Shown piece after piece: positions 1-9,343 of a stretch of DNA of 64,000 nucleotides. The notes beneath the pieces are model-generated. The model saw only the letters and a program-made list of their open reading frames with translations, made no database searches and had not been told where the DNA came from. Origin of the DNA: Amycolatopsis nalaikhensis (GTDB lineage Bacteria; Actinomycetota; Actinomycetes; Mycobacteriales; Pseudonocardiaceae); NCBI RefSeq assembly GCF_030264295.1, contig NZ_CP127173.1, positions 751,501 to 815,500 on the forward strand. The letters run 5' to 3'. The number at the start of each line of letters is the position of its first letter. Position 1 is the stretch's first letter. The position numbers and the translations under genes are program-made.

Positions 1-2
1 TC

Positions 3-1316
3 CGGGCTGGCGTGGACATCGTCATCCTGGCCGACTGCAGCGGATCGATGCAGATCGACGACCTTCCCGCAGGCGGGGAAAGCCGCCGGCTGACGCCTGG
101 CGGGGCACGCTGGCTCACCCGGATGGAGGCACTTCAGCAGGCACTCCATGACCTCCTGCGGATGCGCCTGCAGATCTCTGGCAGAATCTCCCGGCTGGCC
201 CTGCTTGAGTTCAACCACCAGACGCGGCAACGGTTTCCGCGCGACGGCGGAATGGCACAACTCGACGCCGGGTCCACCAGCCACCAAATCGACGAGTTTC
301 GCCACGGCGTCGCGCTGCTGCGCCCGTTCGGCACCACCGACATCGGCAACGCCCTGCACGAAGCGGCCAACCTGCTCTACCAGCACGGGCACGCCGGCAA
401 CGACAAACTCATCGTGCTCGTCAGCGACGGCGCGGACTGGTCGCCCAAGGGCGAGAAGGGCAGCGGCGAGGTCGTCTACGCAGTGCAAGAACCGGTGAGC
501 CTGATGGCTCACCTGCACCGGGACATGGGCATCCGGCTGCACGCCATCGGCATCGGCACGGCGGAGCTGTTCCACCGGCGAGGCGGCTGGGAGCCCAACG
601 CGGCCTCGGTCCCCAACCACACCCTCCTGGCGGAGCTGGTCAAAGTCGGAGGCGGTGATCCGGCTACCGTCGGTGGCCTGGACGTGCTCGAGGACTACTT
701 CTCCGGCCTGGCAGCCGGGATGGTCCACCGGATCCGTGACCGGCTCACCGAACGACGGGCACCCGGCCCGCTGCCGGACCACACCCGCGCCGCCCTGGCC
801 CGGCTGACCGCCTCGGCAGGCCAGGACCACGGGGCGCTCCGCACCGAACTGCGCGGTCAGATCATCGAACTGGTCGGCCGGTGCAGCAACGAGAGCCAAC
901 GTGCGCTTGGGGGCCCGATCTGGGACGTCCAGCGGGTGGACGCCCTGTGCCAGCGCCACATGATCGCGTCCACAAGCACCGACGACGCGCTGACGCGCTT
1001 CCTCGCCACCGCGGCGCGGACGCTGCGGCCGAACGCACTGGCGGACGATATCGGCGAGGTCACGGCCGCGTGGTGTGGCACGCTGGACCGGCTCGAGTCG
1101 ATGTCCCGCCACCAGGGCCCGGTCGCGCCGCGATTCGGCCTCGAATTCAGCGTCCGGGCGGACACACCGGCCGAGGTCCACCTGCACGTGATGGACCGGC
1201 TGCGCGACGAGTTGACGCAGCTGCACGTCCGGCTCGGGAAACTGCCGGACCACGAACCCGTCTCCCCCCGGCAAGCAAACCCGGTGTCGTCGGCCGGCTT
1301 CTTCTACCAGGACTGA
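3..1316 (+). CDS. von Willebrand factor A domain protein, partial at left edge
   Basis: The frame is open to the left edge (an in-frame GTG lies at 12), so the true start is probably outside the window. The first residues carry a metal-ion-dependent adhesion site, DCSGS. A Thr/Asp stretch (GTTDIGNAL, near residue 110) and VSDGADW (near 140) complete a VWA fold of about 200 residues. The C-terminal half is helical with no recognised domain, signal peptide or membrane segment, so a cytoplasmic protein is expected. The kinase-like gene follows after 3 bp, which indicates an operon. VWA proteins encoded beside kinases (TerY-P-like and related actinobacterial conflict systems) act as scaffolds in signalling complexes. 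That role here is inference from the pairing. Confidence 0.8.
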   Translation, partial: RAGVDIVILADCSGSMQIDDLPAGGESRRLTPGGARWLTRMEALQQALHDLLRMRLQISGRISRLALLEFNHQTRQRFPRDGGMAQLDAGSTSHQIDEFRHGVALLRPFGTTDIGNALHEAANLLYQHGHAGNDKLIVLVSDGADWSPKGEKGSGEVVYAVQEPVSLMAHLHRDMGIRLHAIGIGTAELFHRRGGWEPNAASVPNHTLLAELVKVGGGDPATVGGLDVLEDYFSGLAAGMVHRIRDRLTERRAPGPLPDHTRAALARLTASAGQDHGALRTELRGQIIELVGRCSNESQRALGGPIWDVQRVDALCQRHMIASTSTDDALTRFLATAARTLRPNALADDIGEVTAAWCGTLDRLESMSRHQGPVAPRFGLEFSVRADTPAEVHLHVMDRLRDELTQLHVRLGKLPDHEPVSPRQANPVSSAGFFYQD

Positions 1317-1319
1317 CAC

Positions 1320-3139
1320 GTGGCGGAACCGCAGAGCGGTTATCGCGTCGGCGATGACGACAAGCCGGACCTCTACGAGCTGAGACGCCCGGCGCGCGTC
1401 GGCGGCGAAGGCGAGGTATGGCAGGCGGCGACGATCCGCCAGGACGGAATCTCCGACCACCTCTGGGCGGTCAAGATCCTGCACGCCAAGCACCTCCTCG
1501 GGACTGGCGACGAGACGATGAACTCGGCGTTGCGGCACTGGCATGACCGGTACCGCGAAGCCCAGCACGAGACCGCGCAGCTGCAGGACGACGTTCCCGG
1601 CATCGTCGGACCAGCCCGGGTCTTCCCCGGCGACGCACCGCACTCCCCCGGCGAGCCGGGCCACGGCCGGTGTCTCTACGTGGTTTCCCGCTGGATCGAC
1701 GGGGACAACCTCGAAGAGTGGCGGAGCCGGTGTCCCCGCACGTTCGACGACATCTGCGACGTGCTGACCGACCTGGCTTCCATCGTGGATGGCCTGGCCG
1801 AGCGGCCCCAACCGGTCCTACACCGGGACATTTCGCCGGACAACGTGATGGTGCGACCGGACGGGCAGGTGCGGCTGATCGACTTCACGTTCGTCCGCCC
1901 GCCGGACAGCTCGGCCGGCACAGCCGCAGTACTTAAGCGGGGCTACACCGCTCCCGAGGCCCGCAACGCTCAGGCCGGGCTGCCGTCCGACCGCTACTCC
2001 TTCGGAGCAGTGGCGTATTTCCTGCTCGCCATGGCCGAACCTGCCATGGAGAACGCCGCTGCGGAGAGCCGAGCCGTGCTGCTGCGCGATGGATTCGGCG
2101 TCGAGGTTGCCGACCACGTGGCCGCGCTCCTGGCCACCGACCCTGGCATGCGGCCGGCAGGCCTGGTCGCCTGGACCGGCGACCTGCGGAAGCTGGGCAG
2201 CCACAAGTCTGCACCATCGCAATACCGCACCATCGCGCTCACGATGGACGGCACGTCGACGCCCATCATCACCGCAGCCAGCGTTGAGGCCGTAGCCAGT
2301 GTACGGCTCGGTGTCGGTACGCCGTGGCGGCTTCAGACCGACCGCACTAGCCCGCGTGCCACCACCTCGCTGGCCGCGGTGACGGACGGCTCAGGAACCC
2401 AGATCACCTTCGCGATCGACGAAGGCGGGACCGTCCTGGTGGGCCGGCGCGGCCAGTGGACAGGCCAAGGTCCAGCGGTCGCCGGCGGCGGGCTGGCCGC
2501 CGTCCGCGATCCGCAGGGCCGTGCCGTGGCGTACCTGGTCGATCCCGCCACCCGCGACCTGACCACAATCACGGTGGATTTGGACGCCACCACGCACCGG
2601 GCCACGACCGGACGGCCGGTGCTCCGGGTGCTGTCCGCTACATCCGACTGGGACGGCCGCGCAGCGCTGTTCGTGCTTGCCGCCGACGGCAGTCTCGCCT
2701 GCGTCCGCCCGGACGGGGTCAAGCGGGTCGACGACGGCGCCGCTCTCGACGCCGCGGGCTGCCTCGACCAGTGGGGGAACTGCGCTGCTACCGCGTCATC
2801 GCCGGCCAGCCCACCGTGTCTTGCTTTGACCGCAATGCCGGCCAGTGGCTCCTGACCGAGATCGCCGAAACACCCATCACCCCGGCGGCCGTGGCCTGCG
2901 GCGGTCACCGTGAGGGAGTCACGGTCGCGCTCGCGGGCCCCGGCGGGATCCACCTGGCGAACCACGGGGACGACGGCTTCGGCGTGTGGCGCTGCCTGAC
3001 CAGCGAGCCCAGCAATGCCGTCGCGCTCGGCACCGGCACGGCGTGGCGGCTGCGGCTCGCCGCGCTCGTGGCCGGGCGGGCGGTGGCGGCGCAGGAGGGC
3101 TTCACCGGCGACTGGGCCATGGGACTCACCGTGCTGTGA
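1320..3139 (+). CDS. Ser/Thr protein kinase-like protein with C-terminal repeat domain, frameshifted
   Basis: Starts with GTG 4 bp after the VWA stop codon. The kinase core is clear: a glycine-rich loop (GGEGEVW, near residue 29), a VKIL lysine near 53, HRDISPDN catalytic loop near 168, DFT in place of DFG near 187, and a TAPEA activation-segment end. Residues from about 320 resemble a repeat/beta-propeller-like region with no named domain. The frame ends early at 2855. From about 2778 homologous-looking sequence (GELRCYRVIAG onward) continues in the -1 frame to a stop at 3139. The break falls on a five-G run at 2773-2777, and one extra G would restore a protein of about 606 residues. It is either a homopolymer sequencing error or a real truncation. 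Probable partner of the VWA protein. Confidence 0.75.
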
Positions 3140-3172
3140 ACCACTTTCAACGCTTGACAAGGGAGATCGTCC

Positions 3173-3901
3173 GTGGACGAACGGGAAATGTACGTCTACC
3201 TATCCGACGGCAAACTTCGCTCCATGATCCCGCGGGATCCGCGGTGGTGGAGCCGGATGCGAGCCCGTCGTGTGCAGGCGGGCCTGGCAGCCGCGGGCGC
3301 GAAGATCGCCGTCGACCTGGAGACCACCGCCCTGCTTAGGCTGGGTGCCGAGATCAACAAGGCCGAATGGGACGCCGGCACCACGGGCAAGTGGTACGAG
3401 GACGACTCTCTCGAGGTCGGCGACTGGATGTTCTATGAAGGCAGGATCGGCTGCCACGTCGTCGATCTCGAACCCGCGCCCGGCGCCGTGCTGTTCTGCC
3501 AGGTCCGCTCGGCCGGGGACCGGGCGGTGTTGCTCCACGGTTCGGCGAAACACCTCGTCGGCCGGGCACCGGCGAGCGAGCCGCCAGGGGCTCCTAGCTC
3601 GCCGTTCTCCGACCCTAGCGCATTCCCGGACATCGTTCAGCAAGCGTCTCCTATCGAGAACGAGCCGCTTTGGCGGTTCTGGCGGCAATTCGGCCGCCGC
3701 AACCTGCGCGACCCCGACGACGCCCTACAAGCCGCCCTCGCCGGACTCTACGCGCGCGTCGTCGACACCGCCTGGTTCCGAGCCAGTGCCCCGAACCTCG
3801 CCGGCTGCGCTTTGGTCAGCGCAATCATGCCCGCCCCAGACGGCGGCGAATTCCTCATCGGTTCCCCACTGTTCGTCCGGCGGTCACGCCCCGGCTCTTG
3901 A
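3173..3901 (+). CDS. conserved hypothetical protein (SAVMC3_10250/DUF7019-like)
   Basis: 242 residues from a GTG at 3173 preceded by GGGAGA. The N-terminus (EMYVYLSDGKLRSM) and the layout resemble an actinobacterial family annotated as SAVMC3_10250 or DUF7019. I recognise it only by its opening motif, so the family name is tentative. There is no signal peptide or membrane segment. The last 75 residues look like a small separate helical domain (WRFWRQFGRRNL onward). It is 33 bp downstream of the restored kinase frame and in the same direction, so it is probably the third gene of the VWA-kinase operon. Function unknown. Confidence 0.6.
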   Translation: MDEREMYVYLSDGKLRSMIPRDPRWWSRMRARRVQAGLAAAGAKIAVDLETTALLRLGAEINKAEWDAGTTGKWYEDDSLEVGDWMFYEGRIGCHVVDLEPAPGAVLFCQVRSAGDRAVLLHGSAKHLVGRAPASEPPGAPSSPFSDPSAFPDIVQQASPIENEPLWRFWRQFGRRNLRDPDDALQAALAGLYARVVDTAWFRASAPNLAGCALVSAIMPAPDGGEFLIGSPLFVRRSRPGS

Positions 3902-4262
3902 CAGGACAGCCGACGTCGACCCGCAGTTAGGGGATGCGCTCGCGTGCCGGTCCGTGAGTACGTCGGGTGACGAGAGCGAAGCCCACGATCGCGGCCGGGG
4001 TGAGGGCTGGCCGAGGACGGCCACGGCGGCGAGGATGCCGGCGACGGCGCGCGCCCACGGACACCGGTCTCCGGGGTTCGAAGGAGAGGCCCACCGTTCC
4101 GCTCCGGCCAGAGACTGAGGACGGTGGGCTTCACCATGTCGCCGGTGGGCGCGCAGCGGCACCTACAAGCTCGACCGTCTGATCGACCTGCTATGACCAC
4201 CGCCCGCCATACTTCGGCCGTGTCCGTTCGTGTCTCCGCTGACTTAATGGTGCCTAGCTTTC
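3902..4262. other. intergenic stretch with an inverted repeat
   Basis: No convincing gene is seen between two convergent transcription units. The only structure noticed is an inverted repeat, GCCCACCGT at 4089-4097 and ACGGTGGGC at 4121-4129, separated by 23 bases. It could act as a bidirectional terminator but lacks a T tract. Confidence 0.4.
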
Positions 4263-4865
4263 TCAGACTTCTAGACGGTTAAGGATCTTCGACGGCAGCG
4301 CGGCTGCGGTCAGGCGGTAGCTCACCCACTTGTCGCTTGACGTTTCCCGCATCGATGCTGAGAACCGTAAGCGTCCGCGGCTGTTGGGGTTGCCGGCGTT
4401 TGCTGCGAACGCCTCGCTTGGGATCAGCCACGCGCACATAATCCGGCCTTCGACGATGTCGACGGCTACAAACAGCAGGTCCATGTCCGCGCGCGGTCGG
4501 AATGTCTGACTGCGTACGAATGCGACGAATCCGTCGCTCTGTACTCGTTTGCTGTCCGACATCCGTGCCTTGACCTGCACTGCAAGGGTGGCGGAGCTGT
4601 TGCGACGATTGAAGACCAGATCGACGCCTTCGTCGTCGACAAGTGAGGTTGACACGTTCAGTTCGCCCCGCGTGGCCAGGATGCAGACCGAGGCGATCAA
4701 GTACTCGACCGCCTTACCCATGCGCCCGGCCGAGGCGGACTTGGAGAGGTACTCATCGCTTCCGCCCTCGACATCCACTGTCAACCTGCCTCTCCACCGA
4801 GCGTCACTGTCCGTCGGCCGACGACCGATCTCCGGTGCTCGTCGGCGGCACGAAGCGCCGCACAT
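4263..4865 (-). CDS. PD-(D/E)XK-like nuclease-fold protein (DUF4365-like)
   Basis: 200 residues. The centre has an acidic residue followed by GVDLVF and then LAVQVKAR, which fits the D-xn-(E/Q)xK core of the restriction-endonuclease-like fold, with Gln in the usual Glu position as in several DUF4365-type proteins. An N-terminal GRMGKAVEYLIASV helix matches the usual first helix of these small proteins. The ATG directly abuts the TAG of the upstream gene, so the two are co-transcribed and probably coupled. Proteins like this are common in defence islands, and an OLD nuclease and AbiV follow nearby. The nuclease assignment rests on motif reading only. Confidence 0.6.
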   Translation of the reverse strand: MCGASCRRRAPEIGRRPTDSDARWRGRLTVDVEGGSDEYLSKSASAGRMGKAVEYLIASVCILATRGELNVSTSLVDDEGVDLVFNRRNSSATLAVQVKARMSDSKRVQSDGFVAFVRSQTFRPRADMDLLFVAVDIVEGRIMCAWLIPSEAFAANAGNPNSRGRLRFSASMRETSSDKWVSYRLTAAALPSKILNRLEV

Positions 4866-5654
4866 CTAGTCGGCTACGTCGCGCTCTCGAAGTCCCCGGA
4901 ACCGTTCTTGGATCAAGTGCGCAACCTCCGGCGGCATCTCCGTAGTCGGCCAGTCCTTTACGTCGACCACAGGCAGCCTCCAGTAACGGTACCGGAGACG
5001 GCCGGGAGGCCAACTCAGCGCGTCGTCACCTGCTACGAGAGAAGCCATGTCGTCGCGCACTAATTCGCCTGCGTACTCAAGGGACGAAACAAGGGCGTGA
5101 TGTACGCGAGGCAGCCATGCCCGGATGCGCGACAGGGGAACCTTGCCACCAATCCAAATCTCTTTGTTTGTGAAGGAAACGCCGTCCACCAGCACGTCAG
5201 GATGTTTTTCCGTGAGCGTGTTGATGGATCGTCCACCGTCTTCGTCCCAGTGCTCGGCGACGTTGCGCAGCAGCTCCAGCACGTCATCGTCCGCCATCGA
5301 GGTTTTCAGCTGATCCGGGAGCCGGACCTGGGCGCGCAGGACGTTCCGAATAGCGACGATCAGCAAATCGAGCTCCGTCATCGCCTGCATCAAGAGCGCC
5401 GGGGTGGGGACTTTCACGGGCCGTCGTGAATCAAAAAGTTCGTAGTCATTGTCGTACTGCTCCATGCACGACGCCCTGTTCTCGCTGCTGTCAATGAGAA
5501 GTGCACGCATCCGCGCGTCTTCCAGAGCTGTTTGCAGCTCGAAAAAGACAGTCTCGAAACGATGTGCCTGCATCTGGGCTCCCTCGACCCAGCGCAGCCC
5601 TCGCCTCCACACGACGTTGTCCGGTGCGGGCGTCACGTTCGGCTTCTTACCCAT
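4866..5654 (-). CDS. hypothetical protein, partner of the nuclease-fold gene
   Basis: 262 residues from ATG at 5654 (MGKKPNVTPAP). I do not recognise the family. It is mostly helical and acidic in the middle (MADDDVLELLRNVAEHWDEDGG), without Cys clusters, signal peptide or membrane segments. It is immediately upstream of the PD-(D/E)XK-like gene, with stop and start codons touching (TAGATG). A two-gene functional unit is therefore likely, possibly a nuclease with a sensor or regulator. Base composition is a little less GC-biased than the flanking housekeeping-type genes, which fits acquired DNA. Confidence 0.6.
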   Translation of the reverse strand: MGKKPNVTPAPDNVVWRRGLRWVEGAQMQAHRFETVFFELQTALEDARMRALLIDSSENRASCMEQYDNDYELFDSRRPVKVPTPALLMQAMTELDLLIVAIRNVLRAQVRLPDQLKTSMADDDVLELLRNVAEHWDEDGGRSINTLTEKHPDVLVDGVSFTNKEIWIGGKVPLSRIRAWLPRVHHALVSSLEYAGELVRDDMASLVAGDDALSWPPGRLRYRYWRLPVVDVKDWPTTEMPPEVAHLIQERFRGLRERDVAD

Positions 5655-6003
5655 GCTCTCATCGTGTCATCGCATCCCGTCGTCGAACGACTGTTCGGGG
5701 ATGACGTGCGGCAACGCATCACGGTATCGATGATCAGGCGAGGAACCGGCTGCAGGTCACTCCCGCAGGCGCGGCGGCCACCGTCGATGACGGGTTCGTC
5801 GACCAGCCGCAGCGCGAAGGGCACGTCCGGGTAGATCTGCAGTCCGGGGTCGTACTGCTGGTCGGGGCTGTGCCGCGGGAGCGGGACGGCGATCCGGCCT
5901 CCGCCATCCCGCGCGGAGCAGGCCGATCTCTCCTGGCAGGTTTACGCCCCTGAACACCGGCCAGCCCGCACTTGGCCGGATGCCGCCCGCTCCCGCTGTG
6001 CCT
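5655..6003. other. intergenic region with possible minus-strand coding relic
   Basis: Between two minus-strand genes. On the minus strand about 5660-5900 an uninterrupted protein-like stretch is visible (QYDPGLQIYPDVPFALRLVD, then EPVIDGGRRAC) without a matching start or a recognised family. It may be the remnant of a deleted gene. No terminator or promoter could be supported. Confidence 0.25.
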
Positions 6004-7932
6004 TTAGGAGTGCGTCTCATTGATCCTCCGAGCCAGGTTTTCGAAGTTATCCAACGTGGTTTGCGAGAGCTTCGCGACCTTCGCCGGGTTGCGGAGCAGG
6101 ACCTCCGCCGGGCGCCAGTGGTCGAATTTGCCGTCCAGTGCCTCCAGCCGCAGGATGAGCCGCTCGGGGTGTTTCGACAGGTCACTCACCTTGTGCGATG
6201 TGCCGAACGCGTCGTTGTAGAGGCCGAGGTAGTCACCGGCTGTGAACAAGTCTTCGATGTCGCTGTGTTTCTGCGTCAGCACCGACCCCACGAACACCAC
6301 GCGTTTGCTGGCGATCTTGTTGGCCTTGATCGCCGCCTCGACCTTCCCGCCGCCTTCTGTCCCCGAGTCCAGCAGGACGGTCACCGAGATCTTCCGGCCG
6401 AGCAAGGCGACGAAGGCGGGCACGTTGGACGCTCCCCCAGCCGGGAGAATCCGCCACTTCTCGTCGAGCCCCTCGCGTCCCTGGTCGCGGAGATGCCGGC
6501 TGATCACGTCAAGGTAGGCCAGGTCGGACGGCCCTTCGACGAGCAGGTTTCGCTCGCCGATGAACAGGTTCTGTGACAGGTCGTAGCCGAGGGCGGCCTG
6601 CAGCGGGAAGGCGCTGTCTTCTCCGACCTCCAGAGCGTCCGAGGAGGTGATCGATCCGATGTCATCGCCGCGGTCCTCGACGACCCGTACCCGCTCGATC
6701 TCCTCGACCATGAACGGCGAATGGGTCGTATACAGAACCTGGCCGACCGGCGCGAGACGTTCGTTGATGAAGCGCAGAAAATCCCGCTGTGCCTTCGCAT
6801 GGAGCGTGAGTGCGGGCTCGTCGAGCAGGATCACGACGTTGCCGTCGCCGTCCTCAAATTCGCTGAATGCTGCCAGGAAGGAGAAGAACCATTGGTACCC
6901 GGAGGACCGCAGCGAAAAGTTGTTGGTGAAGTCGTGCTTACGGTCCTCGACCCGGAAGTTGAGGAACCGCGCCACGCTCGTCTGACCGTTCGGATTTCGG
7001 ACGGTCTCCGGTTCGATCTCCACCCTGATCCGCAGCTCGGGGTTCGTACTCCAGTACTCGGCCATCTCGCGTGACAGGTCACTGGAGACCGCTTCCAGCT
7101 CGGCGGTACGCGACTCGAACTCTTCGTCGGTGACGGAGTCGATGTCGGTGTCCGCCAGCCGGAGGAGGGCGCGCGCGGTCTGCTTCGGCGACGCCCCGGG
7201 CTCCTCGTCCCCTTGGGTGCGCAGGGTGGCCACGTCGACACGTCCCTCGAGGTTCTGGTACGAGGCAAAGCGAAAGAACCTCGGCATCCGCGAACGAACG
7301 AGCTCCCGCGCGATCGCCCCCAGATCCTCTTCGGCGCTGAGTTGCGACGTGATCCGCTCGAGCGCCTCCGCGCTCGGAGAATGCTGGTCCGTCCGGCCTC
7401 CCTCGGGCCGGTCTTCCTCCTCCGCCGGCTCAGCCGTCTCCGTGACGACCATGTCCGATAAGGCGTTCTTTAACGACACGACCGTATCGTGGGCGGCCAG
7501 GAGCTTCTTGGCGTCCGGATGTCCGTCGAGGGCGTTCTTCACGAAGCGCGCCTCATCGACGTCCACGCTGGCCCAGACGTGCCCGTTATAGTGCCGGCCG
7601 AACTTCACCGTGTCCGGGGTGCAGACACCTTCTCCCAACGCATCGCGGAGGGCATCGAGATCGGCCTGTTCCAGCCGGAATGTCGCCTCGATTGGCGTGA
7701 CGACGGAGAGGTCCTCCTTCCTGCCGTCGCGCTTCCAGCGCCAGCGCGGGTAGTCGTCCCGTTCGACGAACTCGTCGCCGTAGACGGGGTTCAGCCGGTA
7801 GAGCGCGTCGAGCATGGTCGACTTGCCCGACTCATTCATGCCGACCAGGGCCGTCACGTCCTGCTCCACCGCGACCAACGTCGAGTCGATCACGTTCTTG
7901 TACCGGTGCACCCGGAACGACGTCAGCTTCAC
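6004..7932 (-). CDS. OLD-family ATPase/TOPRIM nuclease
   Basis: 642 residues from a GTG preceded by GGAAGG. The N-terminus has a RecF/SMC-like start (LTSFRVHRYKNV) and a Walker A, GMNESGKST (near 31). The Walker B is VVILLDEPALTLH (near 370), followed by a conserved TTHSPFM switch region. After residue 450 comes a TOPRIM domain with NLLVEGPSDLAYL and a second acidic motif, VTVLLDSG. This is the architecture of OLD (overcoming lysogenization defect) nucleases, including GajA of Gabija. No adjacent UvrD-like helicase (GajB) is seen, so it looks like a stand-alone class 1 OLD. It probably cuts DNA under ATP control during phage or plasmid entry. It is divergent from AbiV. Confidence 0.85.
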   Translation of the reverse strand: MKLTSFRVHRYKNVIDSTLVAVEQDVTALVGMNESGKSTMLDALYRLNPVYGDEFVERDDYPRWRWKRDGRKEDLSVVTPIEATFRLEQADLDALRDALGEGVCTPDTVKFGRHYNGHVWASVDVDEARFVKNALDGHPDAKKLLAAHDTVVSLKNALSDMVVTETAEPAEEEDRPEGGRTDQHSPSAEALERITSQLSAEEDLGAIARELVRSRMPRFFRFASYQNLEGRVDVATLRTQGDEEPGASPKQTARALLRLADTDIDSVTDEEFESRTAELEAVSSDLSREMAEYWSTNPELRIRVEIEPETVRNPNGQTSVARFLNFRVEDRKHDFTNNFSLRSSGYQWFFSFLAAFSEFEDGDGNVVILLDEPALTLHAKAQRDFLRFINERLAPVGQVLYTTHSPFMVEEIERVRVVEDRGDDIGSITSSDALEVGEDSAFPLQAALGYDLSQNLFIGERNLLVEGPSDLAYLDVISRHLRDQGREGLDEKWRILPAGGASNVPAFVALLGRKISVTVLLDSGTEGGGKVEAAIKANKIASKRVVFVGSVLTQKHSDIEDLFTAGDYLGLYNDAFGTSHKVSDLSKHPERLILRLEALDGKFDHWRPAEVLLRNPAKVAKLSQTTLDNFENLARRINETHS

Positions 7933-8230
7933 CCGTCACCTTCCAGCAGACTGATCACCTGAGGTCACAGCGTACGTCGAGGCACCGACATTTCGGCGCT
8001 TCCGGCGTTCGCGTCACCGATCCGAGTGTTCGCTGAGATGACTTTCTCCGTCACCGCCACCCCGAGTCGGTCTCCACTTTGTTAGTCAGACACCGCGCGG
8101 CCGGGTCATCGGGTCGCTACGGAGTACGCAGTTCTCTCTCGGCCGCATTCGTCAACCAGCGTCGAATAGGCAGAGAAGTTTCGTCAGAAACCCACTTCGT
8201 CGCTCGGTCGTTCTGCAGCAGACTGTCCGT

Positions 8231-8926
8231 ATGAAGATGAAACCGAGCACAGCGCGCTCCTTCTGGAAAGCGCTCATGGACAACGCCACCAACCTGATTG
8301 CCGACGCCGACGTCCTCCTTGAGCGCGGCTCGTACGGGCGAGCGCGTTCGCTCACCGTCCTGGCCCAGGAGGAACTGGGCAAGGCGCTCTGGCTGTATCA
8401 GACTTTCGCCGAATCCTGGAGCACCGGCGCGGAAGAAGCGCTCACGGCGACGAAGCTAACGACCGACGGTCGCAGCCACGCGGTCAAGTACATGGAAGCG
8501 TTCGTCTTCGGTCGAGAACTCGAGGGATTCTGGGGCGTCCAGCGCTTCGAAGATCTCCCCCTCGATGCTTCCGAGGCCGACTGGCAGGCATACTTCGCCA
8601 GGCAGGCAGCCAAAGCTGAAGCCGCCGGCAAGCAAGCCAACGCCGACAAGATGGCCGGCTTCTACGTCGACCTGGACAAGGACGGCGACACGGTGCACTC
8701 CCCCGCCGACATCGGCCCGGAAACCATTGCCGACGACCTCCGCACAGCAGCACAGGTGGTCGAGATGCTGCTCATCACCGACCACAGCCGAATGAAGTTC
8801 GACGCGGTCACGCCCTACGACAGCACCCACGCGCAGCAATACAGCTTGCTACCGATCACGCACCCTGAGGACTGGCAGGCCGCATCCGAGACGTTCACGA
8901 AGAGCGACGACACCACGGAAGACTAG
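8231..8926 (+). CDS. AbiV family abortive infection protein
   Basis: 231 residues, ATG at 8231. The N-terminal 60 residues match the AbiV pattern: a helix with NATNLIADADVLLERGSYGR, then ARSLTVLAQEELGKALWLY, the family's signature of small residues followed by EE(L)GK. The rest is helical with charged linkers. AbiV of Lactococcus blocks phage translation by binding a phage protein; the mechanism in actinobacteria is unknown. It is transcribed away from the OLD gene across a 298-bp gap that should contain both promoters. No strong promoter could be read there. The setting between nuclease genes supports a defence role. Confidence 0.8.
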   Translation: MKMKPSTARSFWKALMDNATNLIADADVLLERGSYGRARSLTVLAQEELGKALWLYQTFAESWSTGAEEALTATKLTTDGRSHAVKYMEAFVFGRELEGFWGVQRFEDLPLDASEADWQAYFARQAAKAEAAGKQANADKMAGFYVDLDKDGDTVHSPADIGPETIADDLRTAAQVVEMLLITDHSRMKFDAVTPYDSTHAQQYSLLPITHPEDWQAASETFTKSDDTTED

Positions 8927-9164
8927 GAGACCTGAGTTCGTCAAGCCTCGCGTGTCGCGCAGGGATTCACACGGCCGACTCGACTGGATCAGGATAACAA
9001 CATCGAGACAACTCACACGACAGTGGTCGTCCGACCGTGAGAGGTTCGCCGGCAATGCGGGCATCGCGTGTCATCAGTCCGGTCGGGCTTTTCTCTCATG
9101 TTGGGCTTCAGGCCACGCCTTTCCTTCCTCAGCGTCGGATCGGAATCATCTCGAACGGTCTCCG

Positions 9165-9300
9165 TGACCCGGTACCGTTCGATCGCGGCCTTGTCGAACA
9201 CCACTCCGTGGCCAGGGCGCCCGGACGGCGTCGCGCGGCCGCTCGCGATCTGGGGTGGTTTCGCGGCAAGGCGCAGCTCGTCCTGTGACGTGTGCGCGCA
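9165..9300 (-). pseudogene. enolase-superfamily dehydratase C-terminal relic
   Basis: On the minus strand the translation SGRPGHGVVFDKAAIERYRV resembles the extreme C-terminus of mandelate racemase/enolase-type sugar acid dehydratases. No upstream catalytic part is present and the frame runs on to 9013 without a proper end. It appears to be a leftover of a deleted metabolic gene at the edge of the inserted island. The remaining 8927-9343 stretch shows nothing else. Confidence 0.35.
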
Positions 9301-9343
9301 CCTGCCCAGCTAAGGCGCCCAGGCTGTCAGCTGTGCACGCGTT

